The translations under genes and the position numbers were made by a program. A stretch of 64,000 nt of DNA, taken from assembly GCA_947095585.1 (NCBI GenBank), contig OX352761.1, positions 107,991,890 to 108,055,889 of the forward strand. Direction: 5' to 3'. Shown here piece by piece: positions 34,155-45,079 of this stretch (position 1 is the first letter of the stretch; each line of letters starts with the position of its first letter). Under the pieces are notes generated by a model. The model saw only the letters and a list, made by a program, of their open reading frames with translations. It was not told the DNA's origin and ran no database searches. The stretch is from Nephrocerus scutellatus (taxonomy: Eukaryota > Arthropoda > Insecta > Diptera > Pipunculidae).

Positions 34155-35285
34155 AAAGGAATTAGCGAGGAGGATACTTTTCGATCACGCGAGCTTGATT
34201 TGCTGCCTTAACAGAGGGAAAAATATTGGATCTTCTGCTCGAACACGTGGCCACCATGTAACTTATTTTGCTCTCATTTATGTGCAGCCCCAGAGCTCGT
34301 CCCGTCTGCTTATTCTGGATGAAAGCTTCTTGTACATACATCATTCTTTGAGTGGGACGAACCCTGTTTGCCTAGCTTTCGCCATTAAGCATGCTAATGA
34401 ACTATTCCCATTTAGCGGTCCTCTTTTCGAGAGTAAACCGTAAGCACACGCGTTGCATCCCCAGAACGAGCTGGGTCCTTAACCACAGTTGACCTCAGAC
34501 CGGTCAACCTTACGGTCGGCCTTATTGTCTGTGGGCACGGACAACTCCCGCGGTACCAACGCAACCTTGGTGAGATCTGACTCACTTCGTTCAGTATGAG
34601 TGCCTGGGCGTAGGTACGCTACAGCCTTGGCAGCACATCATCCGGAACTTCGAACCCTATCATTTGTCACTAGGATACCGTGCTATCCTTGGGCGTTTGG
34701 AATATAAACTATTCCCTCTGTCCCACACAGACTTTTAGTGTATAAAATGAGCAACTAAATACGAAAAGTCGCCCATAAGGTTATTCTAAGTACCAGTAGC
34801 CCACTTCGGGTCGCAAAGTACGAAGACATTGCCCATAAAGGGCATACTCTAAGTACCCGCGGCCCTTTTTTAATATCCCGTGGTAAAGCCCAGCACCTCT
34901 ACCATGAATAGGTTAAGACGCAATTGGAGCCCCCACGGGGAAAGAAGCTTCTTATACAGCACTTGAATGTCTACCGTCAATTATGTCAAAATCCTTTGTG
35001 TAAGGCAGTATCTTGATGGACTTATAGAGTATTGTTCTTCTCGCCGTTGCATCAGTGTCTCGGCTTACTTTCTTATACATCAGGTTGAAGAGGATGAAGA
35101 GACCAGTCATTGTCGGTGCTCGTATAATAGACATTTAATGGGCTTTATAGTTAAATATCTTACTTATTACCATATAACATTGGTCATAATCAAAATACAG
35201 GGTCTTGTCAGTTTGTTAAGGATGCCAAATTCTCTCATGGCGTTATTAACTTCTACTCTGGCTATGCTATAGATTTTCTCGAGGG
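34155..35285 (-). mobile_element. RTE-A RT fragment with nested small element
   Basis: From 35285 down: KIYSIARVEVNNAMREFGILNKLTRPCILIMTNV (just after motif A, 35167-35275); FILFNLMYKKVSRDTDATARRTILYKSIKILPYTKDFDII (34952-35134), in which motif C YADD has become YTKD; then the inserted block at 34336-34944; then MYVQEAFIQNKQTGRALGLHINESKISYMVATCSSRRSNI (34162-34344). Loss of the catalytic Asp pair and the insertion make it inactive. Removing the insert and one target-site copy restores the AVQEAFIQ continuity, which supports the interpretation. Confidence 0.85.
34336..34944 (-). mobile_element. Unassigned small non-coding element, long copy (609 bp)
   Basis: Bounded by AAGCTTCTTGTAC (34323-34335) and AAGCTTCTTATAC (34945-34957), a 13-bp target-site duplication with one mismatch, inside RTE-A. 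On the minus strand it begins CCCCGTGGGGGCTCC and ends GGGTTCGTCCCACTC, then an ATG-rich end. It has no long open frame: the CACGAACCC/ATGGCG start-like motif near the 3' end leads only to a short frame. It shares both ends and several internal blocks with 4240-4533. I do not recognise it as a described family. Likely a non-autonomous element mobilised by an RTE-type enzyme. Confidence 0.7.
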
Positions 35286-35289
35286 GCCA

Positions 35290-35518
35290 GCACGTATTCG
35301 TTGTCGCTGCAGTATTGGACGTGAAGAGATGACCCAATGAACACGTTGTCGTCGTACAGGCAAACAACAACAAATGCCAAAATAAACTTCAAACTGTTGT
35401 GTGAGAGAGCTGTCAAAGCATTTGCCGGAGAGAAAAGTTGAAAGTTGGTCAACTTTTTGGGTTTTAGATCTGTCAGTTGCTTACTTCGCCCCAACGGACG
35501 CAACGGATTCTATAGGCC
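35290..35518. other. Unassigned stretch upstream of minisatellite
   Basis: Frames on both strands are short and unrecognised. No element end seen. Confidence 0.35.
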
Positions 35519-35618
35519 TTTCAGTTTGTTGTTGGGGAAGAGAGAGCAAGCAGACTAATTTTTCAGTTTGTTGTTGGGGGAAGAGAGAGCAAGCGGACTA
35601 ATTTCTCAGTTTGTTGTT
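35519..35618 (+). repeat. Two-and-a-third-unit 42-43 bp minisatellite
   Basis: Unit TTTCAGTTTGTTGTTGGGG plus AAGAGAGAGCAAGC.GACTAATT occurs at 35519-35560 and 35561-35603, then a partial TCTCAGTTTGTTGTT at 35604-35618. Differences between the two full units are one extra G and one A/G change. Confidence 0.9.
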
Positions 35619-35673
35619 CTTGTTAAATTTGGTTTCGGTTTGATCTTCTATTTGAAAGGCATTCACCACGAAA

Positions 35674-35756
35674 ACCACGAAAACTATGTAATTTTAGTTT
35701 GGCTACGGTTTCGGGTATGGTTTTACGTAATCGAAAGAGGCACTAGTTTTCGTGGT
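35674..35756. repeat. Inverted repeat, 13-bp arms
   Basis: ACCACGAAAACTA (35674-35686) is perfectly complementary to TAGTTTTCGTGGT (35744-35756), spacer 57 bp. The left arm is preceded by an extra CACGAAA copy. Could form a stem-loop or be the relic of a small inverted-repeat element. Confidence 0.7.
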
Positions 35757-35759
35757 GTT

Positions 35760-38035
35760 TGGGTTTGCAAATGCAACGAAAATCCACATAAACCAGAAAT
35801 TCCCGTTGTTTGCAATCGTCGTCATGTGTAAAATTGATATCTGTTGTGTACTGCAATACTGAAGAGCGCGATATAAAATATTGTCTCACTCTAACTAACG
35901 TAGGCTGATCGAAATTGTAATATATATTCTCTCAGCTCTTTTTGCCTTTCTTGTTAAGTAAGCTTTACTTTACCCGTCGATCGCATATGCAAAGTTACAA
36001 TGATGTGCCAAGTTGCAGTGTCGGTTACAAAACTTTGCAAATGGAACGCCCAATTGCACCGTACTTTGGGGTTAATTGGCAAATGAAACGTCAAACTTAA
36101 ACCAAGGAAAGAGACATTAGTAACAAGCAAGTATATCAATTACTTTAAACCCTATACTGGTTAAAAGAGTCTTGGTAAACCGACGATTGTCCAAAACATA
36201 TGTCAAGAATTGAAAGAATAGGAGCAGAAAAACTTTACGTCAGTCAAAGTGTTATGATAACCAGACTAAAGAGTTGTCTGGTCATAAATAGACTTCGATC
36301 GCTTACGCTTCAATAATAGTGAAAGGGGTTATTTCGCATTGACCATTGTTTGTTCTGTGAAGATGTTTGCCGATGATTTGAAACTCATTCTTAATAATCT
36401 TCTTTATAATATCTCCCATCAAAGTTAATCACTATTTTACCGGCTTCTGACTTCTGGCTAGCACGCCGTACACACCCTGAATAGTCTGATGTTAAATTAT
36501 TTCACCGTTTTGCTTCTGAAAAACTTATATGTATATGTATTTGAAGCCCTGAAGCATGTTTTCCAGATAAATAATATTTTTAAGACTTTTTTATTGTTTA
36601 AAATAAACAAAATAAACTCAACTGCACATCAAAGTGCGACAGCTACTTCTGCAGGAACATCATAAAAATCGGAATAAAGCACCAACGATAATGCAATTTG
36701 TTGATGGATATCAGAAGTTATTTCACACTGTGTCGTGTCCAGCTGTGTGTGTCTGTCTGTCGATGTTATGACTGTGGGCTTCCTGAGAAAGATTTACGAC
36801 TTTCACACATCTTTGAAAGACATCAGCGCATATAGAGGACTGCAACTTTAGCTACCGTAACATGACTGCCTCGCCTTGTACAGCCTAAAAGTCATAGATA
36901 GATCTCCAGGAAAAACAATAATAACATCACAACAACAATAATCAGCGACCGCCAGTGTTTAAAAATCCATTTTCGAAAAGAACGATTACAATGACGACGA
37001 TGAGTCTGAGCGGGAACTCCTCTTATGCGAATTGACTGCCAACGTGAGTTCCTTATATTCCGCATGGCAGCAGAGATACTCGCATATCTCCGCGCGTTTA
37101 TGCAAATTGAAAATGAATTAGACGCAAATCAGTAGGAGCCCATCAGCGTGCTGAAATGCTGAAATGAATGTTTATGGCCGAGACGAGAAGTCTAGCGAAC
37201 AGTCAGCTTCTCGCAGGTACGAGCACAGATGCCACTCGGTTCGCTCAGATGGAAAATCAATTCTTCTCCATATAGGAGTATGTATCTACAAGTTGGCAGT
37301 CTGACAAACGGCAAAAAGTGCAATTTCAATTTGAGTTAATTAAAACGATGCAATTTTCCTGGCTACTGTTGTTCATGTTATGCCCATTATCTGTCCACTT
37401 TGCGTGGAGCGAGGCGTCGAGGCGTCGAGGAGTCACCACCAACAACCGATACAAGGTGCAGCATCGAATTTACAAGACAAATGGACGGACTGATTTTACA
37501 GAGACAACAAAACTTACACCACGACTTGAATAGAGTTAAGACGATGGACTCGTTCGCCCCGACTTTTTTGTTCGTGGCATTGTGAAGTATATTGTTGTTG
37601 TTGGTGTTGTGTGTTACTTTGATGTGCAGAACTCTGGTTTGTTTGATTTTTTCAGTGAGCTTTGTCCACTTCTATGGATCGCTAAAATGTATATGTAGAC
37701 ACTGTATCTATGTATAGGTTTTTTTAACTTTTGTGTACCTACGTGTGGGGATTATAGTTCAATTCTGCTTATTATTAGCTGATATTTGTATAAATCTTTT
37801 GTTGGCTGTAATATAAATGTTGAGGAACTTTACGTTGTAATGCTGCTTTACGGGTTTTATGCTATATGGTGTCTTTTAACGACTAGCTATACCACGACGA
37901 ATAGAGTGCGCAAAGGTTGTACATAATTTGCGGAATTGCGGAATACAATTTTATATTATGTAAGATTTTTGCATTCCGAATTACAGGAATAAGTGTATGA
38001 ATTTCCAATTGGTGGGATAAAATAGCTTAAATTTT
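35760..38035. other. Unique AT-rich stretch, candidate host region
   Basis: No element domains. Apart from the signal-peptide-like frame at 37348 nothing codes convincingly. The 36950-37330 segment is less AT-rich than its surroundings. Confidence 0.4.
37348..37533 (+). CDS. Possible secreted-protein first exon, hypothetical
   Basis: From the Met at 37348 the frame reads MQFSWLLLFMLCPLSVHFAW, a textbook signal peptide: one hydrophobic core of about 16 residues, with a likely cleavage after the AWSEA region. It is followed by a basic, polar stretch (SRRRGVTTNNRYKVQHRIYK). Total 61 residues to the stop. The in-frame Met at 37318 would add ten residues before the hydrophobic core and is less likely. 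AAACGATG is an acceptable fly start context. A possible splice donor, AAG|GTGCAG near 37455, would make it a first coding exon. No downstream exon was identified, and the sequence matches no family I know. The hydrophobic start could be chance. Confidence 0.25.
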   Translation: MQFSWLLLFMLCPLSVHFAWSEASRRRGVTTNNRYKVQHRIYKTNGRTDFTETTKLTPRLE

Positions 38036-38039
38036 TCCA

Positions 38040-38563
38040 AAGGAGTCCGTCCAAAACAGAGTAGCGAGATTTATTCATCGTCATCCTGAACAATCGAACG
38101 AGTTAGACAGGAATCCTTAAACTATACATGGCTTTGTATAGCTCGCCTCTATGAATGCTGTCATATGCGGTTTTGAAATCAATATCGGTATCAAGTATCG
38201 ACTATCGATCTGTACTTCTTAGGTCTTCCACCGCAGTGAAAATAAACAGCCTAAACAGCATTGATGCTAGAGACCGAATTACTGCAAGTGCTCACACAAT
38301 AGGTAAGATAAGATCTTATAGGTGATGTTAAGAAAACTAACTCCGCTGTATACTCGATGATGTTTGGTGTAATCGGGCAAACAATGCTGAGATTCCATTC
38401 ATCGAACATCCTTACTTTCATCTGATATTATTTTTTGATATAAGCTGGTATATGCACTCTACCCAGTCGTTTCCTACAGCTTTGAAAAGCTCGATTGATA
38501 GGCCATCAGTAACTGCGTATTGGATATTACAATCCTTCCACTTCACCTTGGTCAGGGTGGCCA
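38040..38563 (-). mobile_element. RTE-J fragment (RT fingers to after motif A)
   Basis: Minus strand, in two frames: TDGLSIELFKAVGNDWVECIYQLI (38455-38530), a decayed middle, then DIDFKTAYDSIHRGELYKAMYSLRIP (38110-38190), with the motif A Asp in DFKTAYDSI, and LVRLFRMTMNKSRYSV (38060-38105). This resembles RTE-type RT but differs from RTE-A, B and C in sequence, so it is a fourth RTE lineage. The copy is cut at 38563 by the tail of an I-type element. Confidence 0.7.
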
Positions 38564-39560
38564 AGATGATGATGATTATGATGATAAATGGGGTGTAGTG
38601 GTACTGCGTCCCATGTGGATCTATTGCGCTTCCCCCTGACTTGTGCTACGAAGTGCATACCAGTCCCTATAGTCCCCCCTCCATACCAATGGCTCTTAAG
38701 GACTTAATATTATGAAGCGGTTACAGTGAATGTCGCGCAGATTCCTCTATCGGATCATTGCTCTGCATTTATTGAGAATATGTCACGGGGTCTCCTCCGC
38801 TTCCCCACAGAGTCTGCAGCTGCCACCCTCTTCTATTTTTAATTCCTTTAGATGAACTTTCAGTTTGCAATGTCCTGTTAAAAAACGCGTAATGATTCTT
38901 ACATTACTTCTACTTAATTCCAATATCAGACGAGACCTTTTTGGGTTATTATTCACCAGCATTTTCTTCGTTTGTCGCAGACCCGGGAGATTATCCCATC
39001 TTACGGAAGCGCTGCCTTACATATACTGCGTATCTCATCCCGCATTATGCGCTACCCTATATGCCACATAACGGTTGTGGTACTGCAATGGGAGTTTCTG
39101 CTCTTTAATTGACGAGTCTATCCGCTTCCTCGTTGCCTTCTATGTCAGTGTATCCCTTTGTACTTTGTTGTCTTCGCCAAGTCTGTTTAGCTTCGCCCTG
39201 CATTCCTCCGCAAGTTTGGATATGATGTGAAATGCATCCAAGCTTCTACCGTAGATTGGCTGTCTGTCATTGTAGCTATTTCCTGCCTAATGCAGTTCAT
39301 TTTCTAAATTAAGGTAAGCACACCTTTCGATGACATGTACTTCTGCCTGGAATATACTCGAGTACTGCCCCATTGCTACAGGGTACCTGGTTCTTGGCCC
39401 ACAAACTCCAGCACCCGTATACCTTCTGAATTCTTTGATCCATCCGTATACCACTTTATGGCACTCAGATGTATCTGGTATTCAGTTTCAGATCTGAATT
39501 CCTTCTTGGTGCTCATTATTACTTAAAAGTTCTTTTTGAATTCTAGCTTTTGCACCATTT
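38564..39560 (-). mobile_element. I/R1-type element 3' portion with RNase H and ATC tail
   Basis: Minus strand: RNase H-like region with EVHVIE, a QPIYGRSLDAF stretch and HNAG-like pieces (39040-39350); a post-RNase H tail reading QTESSSKGIK..GGSCRLCGEAEETP (38770-38870), the CxxC zinc-knuckle-like end usual in these elements; then RGKRNRSTWDAVPLHP and a 3' tail of ATC repeats (plus strand GATGATGATTATGATGATAA, 38567-38586). It cuts into RTE-J at 38563. The RT portion is not clear upstream of 39560. Confidence 0.65.
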
Positions 39561-39699
39561 CCGATTAACACCCACTATCTCGTATGTAAAGATTCGTGCT
39601 CAGTTTACCGGGTAAGTACTCCTGATAGACAGAAAGGGCCACCATGTGAAGTTGACAATATTATAACCTACGAAAAGTTTTCCTGGACCATTCGCAACT

Positions 39700-40565
39700 T
39701 CTCTGCATACAAATCGACTGGCTTTGACGGCACACAAATTATTATTCTTCAGACGACCATAGATGTATCGACCTCTTAGCTATAGAATCTTTTTAGAAGT
39801 TGCCTAAGATTTAGCTATGTTCCCTGCAGTTGGCAAAGTGTACGATTATATTGTGTACCTATCCCTAAAGCAGGCAGAAGGAGTCACGAATCTGATGCGA
39901 TAGATTTAAGACCACTCAACCTATCGTCGTTCCTGTTGACTCTGGCAATACTGAAGTGGTACTTTTCTTCAAAATACCGAATTTTGTCCTGCCATTCTGC
40001 CCAAACTGAACGGTCAGACACTCGCGCCTCGCTTAGCTCTCAAGCGAAATATCACGGCGTATTCCTAAACAAGAAAATTAGCTGAAGTTTGAATATAGAA
40101 TGTGGAGCTAAGAGAGCATGCATCGCTCTATAAGGTAGCAACAAAGCTATTGGTAAGAACGATCAGAATGGCTCTGTGGTAGTTCACCCTATTATCACTC
40201 ACTTATGGAGCGCTAGTCTGATGGCCAGCAATCAGCAAAAAGTTCAATGCCAGCAAGCTTAGTTAAATACAAAGATCGGCAGCTGTTGGCTTCACGGGAG
40301 TAGTAGGTACGGTCCTGCCCCAACGATTCTCTAAATATAATCCTATTAATTACTTATTAACTCCCGACCTATTTAATAAATATGTTGCGACGTGTAGCGT
40401 GGTCCTTCTCAGAGAATCTGGGTGGTTTGTCACCAAATCAGACGGTCACTGCAATATACTGCCGTTGTTACTTAAGGAGATGATACCATCTTCAACCAAG
40501 TACTGCACTCCTACACTATATTTCAGTCCCAGCTTTGCCGTGGAGTTTACGACTCGAGAAAGTTG
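39700..40565 (+). mobile_element. Family F (LOA/I-like) fragment, internally deleted
   Basis: RT entry WQSVRLYCVPIPKAGRRSHESDAIDLRPLNLSSFLL (39833-39945) matches the minus strand at 32.1-32.2 kb. A deletion removes the palm, and the thumb continues with VRTIRMAL (40160) and LTYGALV (40200). The block at 40380-40560 (ATACTGC and TCAGTCCCAGCTTTGCCG) matches the reverse complement of 30985-31140. It joins directly to the RTE-A 5' piece at about 40570. Confidence 0.75.
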
Positions 40566-40574
40566 GAAGGACGG

Positions 40575-40860
40575 GAAAGTTTTGGAAGTTTTTGATGTAA
40601 CCAGGGTCTGGTCCTGGCCTCTCGTGGGTTCCGTAATAATTATTTTTTACAGGCGAGGTTATTGGCCTCGCGCCAACCTTACTTTGAAGGGACTAACCCG
40701 ATCATTCAGCTTTTCCTGCATTGAAGGAAAATTACCGGCGGCCATCACGTGGAGGTTTGATCGCACTTCCACCAGTCAGAGATAGTTACGGCCACCTGTA
40801 ATTGTAGAGCATTCTGTGCTGTTCCCCCTATTCTGCTGATGGCTGGCCGCCTATTTTGTC
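40575..40860 (-). mobile_element. RTE-A 5' end fragment
   Basis: Matches the 5' UTR of the RTE-A copies at 17930-18145 and 43030-43250: ACTTTGAAGGGACTAACCCGATCATT, CACGTGGAGGTTTGATCGCACTTCCA, CAGTCAGAGATAGTTACG, then CCCTATTCTGCTGATGGCTGGCCGCC at the very 5' end of the element (about 40835-40855). No coding sequence is included. Confidence 0.8.
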
Positions 40861-42235
40861 ATATACACAATGCTTAATGTCGCTTTTTGGCCTAAGCTAG
40901 GATAGGTTTGCTTTCCCTTAGAACTGCGATAATTTCTGTAAAGCTCGCACAGTTAACAACTGTAAACGCTCTTCTTAACACAACAAAACTGAATTGAACA
41001 GATCAACGCGCAAGGGCTAGCACATACAACCGCACTGTTCCAATAGCAATTTATTTCGATTTTCTCTAAACAATACGTTGTGAAGCATCACAGAACAAGG
41101 CAACCAACCAACAACAAACACATCGTAGGGAATCGAAAATCAGCGTAACGAATTGATCAACAATACAAGTTGATGCAGCTAATCGTTGCAACAGCATCTG
41201 GGCGATCATCGTCGTCATTGGGGCATAGTTGCGCGAGGTGTACCTATACAAGAAGTTCCACACAATCATTTATTACCGCTCATATTAGGGGCTGGTGACC
41301 GCGTTGAGCTGTCTGTTTGGTTGGAAGAATTGGAAAAGGAACACATGAACCGCGTGCGCATCGATATGAGTAATTGCCCAACTGTAGCCCATTACTTTAT
41401 TAAAGCGTGTTACTCGCGTCGTCGTCATGCATCACCATCACCATCACCACGCCAGGGAGTTCACAATTGTACTCGATGCTGAATCCTTTGGAACCGATTT
41501 TTGCCTTCGTTGTACTGAGTCAGTCAGGCAGTCAGCGTGGCTGATTATAAAAAGTTAAACGAAGAGCATCTCATGCGCACACAAATTCTGAATGCTTCGA
41601 GGAGATGAGATGTCGGTGAGGTGTCCATATATTGCACACCATCAGCATCATCATCATCATCATCATCGGTGATCTGCTTCAACAGCGTTTGCGCAATGCT
41701 CAGCAGTTTATCGCGATCGCCATCAAATAGGACTTCAGTTTTGCAGCTTTAGCCAGGCTCATATAACAATCAACACCGCATCACCAACGGATGGAATTTT
41801 TCTCGACTCTCGTCAAAAGAAGGATTCGATGGCAGCGGTGTGGTGGTTGTGCTGGTGCTGCTGCTGCCGCTGATAATATAACGATCTTGTTATTAGCACG
41901 GCAAATCTTCAAATAGGTTTGTTGGCTTTTGATGGTCGGAAAATTACCTTCCTGTCCTCCTCTTGATGGGCGATGATTCTTCTTATCGGAGGAGCTGAAT
42001 TGTTGCTGTTGCAAACCTTTGGGCGCTCATTTTATTTATTCTTGTTTCTGCGAATTTTTTCTTTGCTCCTTATATTATTTTATACGTGAGTTGGTACAAT
42101 GTACCAAAATGTCGAATCGAATGCCGCGATCAGTGCAATAAATTGCAAAATTTTTCGAGATGGGAAACTCATTAACAGAATGTTGCAAATATTGGAAAAT
42201 GGTCATTGACTTTTGTTTGGCGAAAAAGTATTTGG
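40861..42235. other. Unique stretch with ATC and CAC microsatellites
   Basis: The 98-residue frame at 41186-41482 (+) and overlapping minus frames show no domain. Its end encodes a run from a CATCAC repeat. The composition is less AT-rich than the rest, and GATTATAAAAAG near 41540 resembles a TATA box, but no gene is evident downstream. Confidence 0.35.
41647..41667 (+). repeat. (ATC)7 microsatellite
   Basis: Seven ATC units. A (CATCAC)n tract lies at about 41426-41442. Confidence 0.9.
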
Positions 42236-42239
42236 TTGC

Positions 42240-42810
42240 CTTAAGAGGAACGCTGTACAATGTTTATATGTCACTGAGTACGCTTCTGTGTGTAATTGCA
42301 CATAATTGGACATGAAGTTTGTATGCAAGTTGGGCGCGATGTACATTGCAGCCAGATTAGAGAGGATGAAATAGTTTTTCCAGACTAAACATTTCGCAGA
42401 ATTTTTATCGATATCAATCATGTCGTCATTCTAACGGACATGTTATTTAAGACACATACTATAAGACCATATAGTTTGTCGTGTCTCAAAATGAAAGTCT
42501 GATTGTAAAGATATAGGCTGGAGAGTGAAGAATATTTTTAACTTGGTCGTTCAATTCTACCAAATTGCTTGATATGCACGCTTATGTTCTTCTTATACTT
42601 CAGAGGAGCAGGGATTTTAGCTATGAAAGCATACAGAGAACAGGGTATATGAAAACCTTGAGAGTGCGACATCAGCAAATATGAGTATGATTAAAAGCAC
42701 AGTAGGTATCAGCCAAAAGACGACTAATTAAAATAAATAAAGTATCGTAGACAACACAGAGCCTTGAGGAACAGCAGCATTTATGCAAACTTTAATTTGA
42801 ACGTCGAAAA
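42240..42810 (-). mobile_element. Family E fragment, strongly decayed
   Basis: Minus strand: INAAVPQGSVLSTIL (motif B, 42755-42800), then a decayed stretch, a short piece matching the NDHI..IAKNAAKCLGF block as DMIDIDKNSAKCLVWKNYFILSNLAAMYIA (42310-42420). The order agrees with the copy at 47-49 kb. Motif C is not recognisable. Confidence 0.65.
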
Positions 42811-43029
42811 AAAACAGAAGTGCGGGCTATTACAACGAGGGTAATACGTATGAGCATGGATAGACCTTATCGAACAGGTGGGAAGGTACAAATATCTGGG
42901 AAGTGTTATCAAGAACAGAAGTAGCTCGAATGATTAACGAAATCAAAATTTAGTATCAAATTCGCTAATTAATTATATACTGCAAAAAAAAGAAAGTTCC
43001 TAGACCACAAGAGAATAACCCGTAGAACG

Positions 43030-45030
43030 AATATATTAATTTTTAAATTTGAGGAGGTCAGCCATCAGCAGAATAGGGGGAATAACACAGAATGGATCAA
43101 AATGGCAAGAGGTCGTAACTATCTCTGACTGTTGAAAGTGCGATCAAATCTCCACGTGGGTAATTTTTCTCCAATACAGGAAAAGCTTAATGATCGGGCT
43201 AGTCTCTTCAAAGAAATGTTGGCGTAAGGCCAATAATCTCGCCCGAAAAAAAAATTTATTACGGCCTCGGTTACACTGATGAACGACGACGACCACGGCA
43301 ACGAAAACAGCTAAACTATTAAAGAATTTACTAATGGAACGTACACGCTCACTGTATAGAGCTTGAGCTGGACAGCAGCTAGCCGATACCCTGTCCAAAT
43401 ATAATGCTGGCATAACAGCAATCCAGGTTATGCGGTGGACGAGGAATGGTGTCTTACGGTTACGGCTTTAAATCAGTAACTGAACGGCTATGCACCCTTC
43501 GCGTGCGGGGCAGATTCAAAAACAAAAGCTCATAAGTGCTCACGCACCTACAGAGGATTCCCAGATGATGAAAAAAACTTCTTTGAAGCAGTCGAACGGG
43601 AGCTCTATCCCTGTCCTCAGTTTGATGTAAAAATCATTCTGGGGGATATGAGTGCCTAAATAGGTAGGGAGCTAGTATTAAGGCAGTACATTGGCACCCA
43701 TAGCTTACACGAGAACACTAATGACAATGGACAACCCGTCATAGAGATGGCAGCAAGCAATAATTTGGTCGTTGCGAATACAAGGCTTGCGCGTAAAAAT
43801 ATTCACAAAGATACGCAGGTGATCTCCTGATGGAGCCCTAAATGCAGGGAGATTAAGTCCTCGGGCTGAGATGTCAGGCGTAGAAGAGAAATGGACACGC
43901 CTTAAAAATACTGTCATTAGTACTGCTGACTCCATCTTAAACGACTGGTTCGATGACGAATGTAAGCTAGCGACTGAACGTAAGAATGTTGCGTACCGAG
44001 CAATGCAACAATCTCATAGAACGCGGGCACGCTAAGATGAATATAAGGAGCTCACTAAATATGAAAAAATATTTCACCTGCGAAAGTAAGCAGCCTGGAA
44101 GAAGAATCTCGTCCGTGAACAAGAACAGTACAGAGAGCGAGGACTGAACCAGGCGCGGAATCGCCAATCTCTAAGGCATCTTAGAGCGATTAGAAGTTGA
44201 GTTGCTAATTGGCTAGGTATGACCCATGACCAAAGACCACACTATTCTGCCGCCACCAAGCTTAGACGAAGTTAGCAGAGCGACAAATTGGCTAAAAAAG
44301 TGTAAGTCCCCGAGATCAGAAGGGATCCCAGCGGAGCTGATTAAAATATGAGGCCCCACCGTACACCAAGCAATTCATGAAATAAATTCAGCATTTTGGC
44401 ATCCCAAATAAACTGGCACGACTATGTAGGTTGACTATGACCAATCTCACAAGCCAAGTAAACATATCCGGATCACTAGCAAGCCCATTCAACATAAATA
44501 ACGATCCGAGACTCTGACGGCGAGGGGAACAATCCTCTATAAGTCCATTCAGTTACTGGCTTACGCAGACGACATCGACATCGTTGGTAGAAACCCAAGA
44601 GCTGTACAGGAAGTTTTCATCCAGATCAAGGGGACTGCACGAAACCTGGGGCTGCATATAAATTAGAGTAAGACGAAATCGTGTTGGCCACGTTTGCGAG
44701 CAGAAGATCCAACATTGGTCCCGCAAATCAAATATGGAGCGCAAATTTGAAGTAGTGCAATCCTTTAACTATCTTTGGTCAACTATGGCAGCCGATAACA
44801 ACATGGAACCAGATATACTTGCATGACTCTTCAAATTTAGGAATTTAACCATAACCTCCAAGCTGCTGCTGGTGTATAAGACAATGGTCATACCAGTAAT
44901 AACACATGAATTCGAGGCTTGGGTGCTTAGAAAAAAGCATTTTTACCTCTTAGCCGCGTTCGAGAGAAAAGTCTTACGGAGAATTGTTGCCCCCTTTGTG
45001 AGGAATGAAGATTCGGCATATAGTGTGACC
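43030..45030 (+). mobile_element. RTE-A copy with 5' end, internally deleted
   Basis: Begins GGAGGTCAGCCATCAGCAGA, continues through the 5' UTR, an Arg-rich start near 43280, endonuclease (GFKSVTERLCTLRVRGRF-like residues at 43465-43515, ILGDMSA at 43635-43655), linker (43845-44330), then jumps to after motif A (AFWHPK*TGTTM-like, 44390) and on to motif C LLAYADDIDIVGRNPRAVQEVFIQ (44555-44625), thumb (44870-44935) and AAFERKVLRRIVAPFVRNEDSA (44955-45025). The remaining C-terminus is absent. Frameshifts throughout. Motif C is intact but isolated. Confidence 0.85.
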
Positions 45031-45075
45031 ATAACTCACGATTCGAATACGTATACGTTCAGGGTTTCAGTTTGA
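44872..45075 (+). pseudogene. RTE-A thumb fragment
   Basis: The frame reads YKTMVIPVITHEFEAWVLRKKH, then AAFERKVLRRIVAPF, equal to residues about 144-184 of the frame at 22932-23804. It leaves the family at 45025, where a non-element sequence begins. Confidence 0.8.
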
Positions 45076-45079
45076 TTCA

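Noticed and set aside
41186..41482. 98-residue plus frame with His/Pro/Ser-rich end
   Set aside because: The end is encoded by a CATCAC repeat, no domain, overlapped by minus frames.
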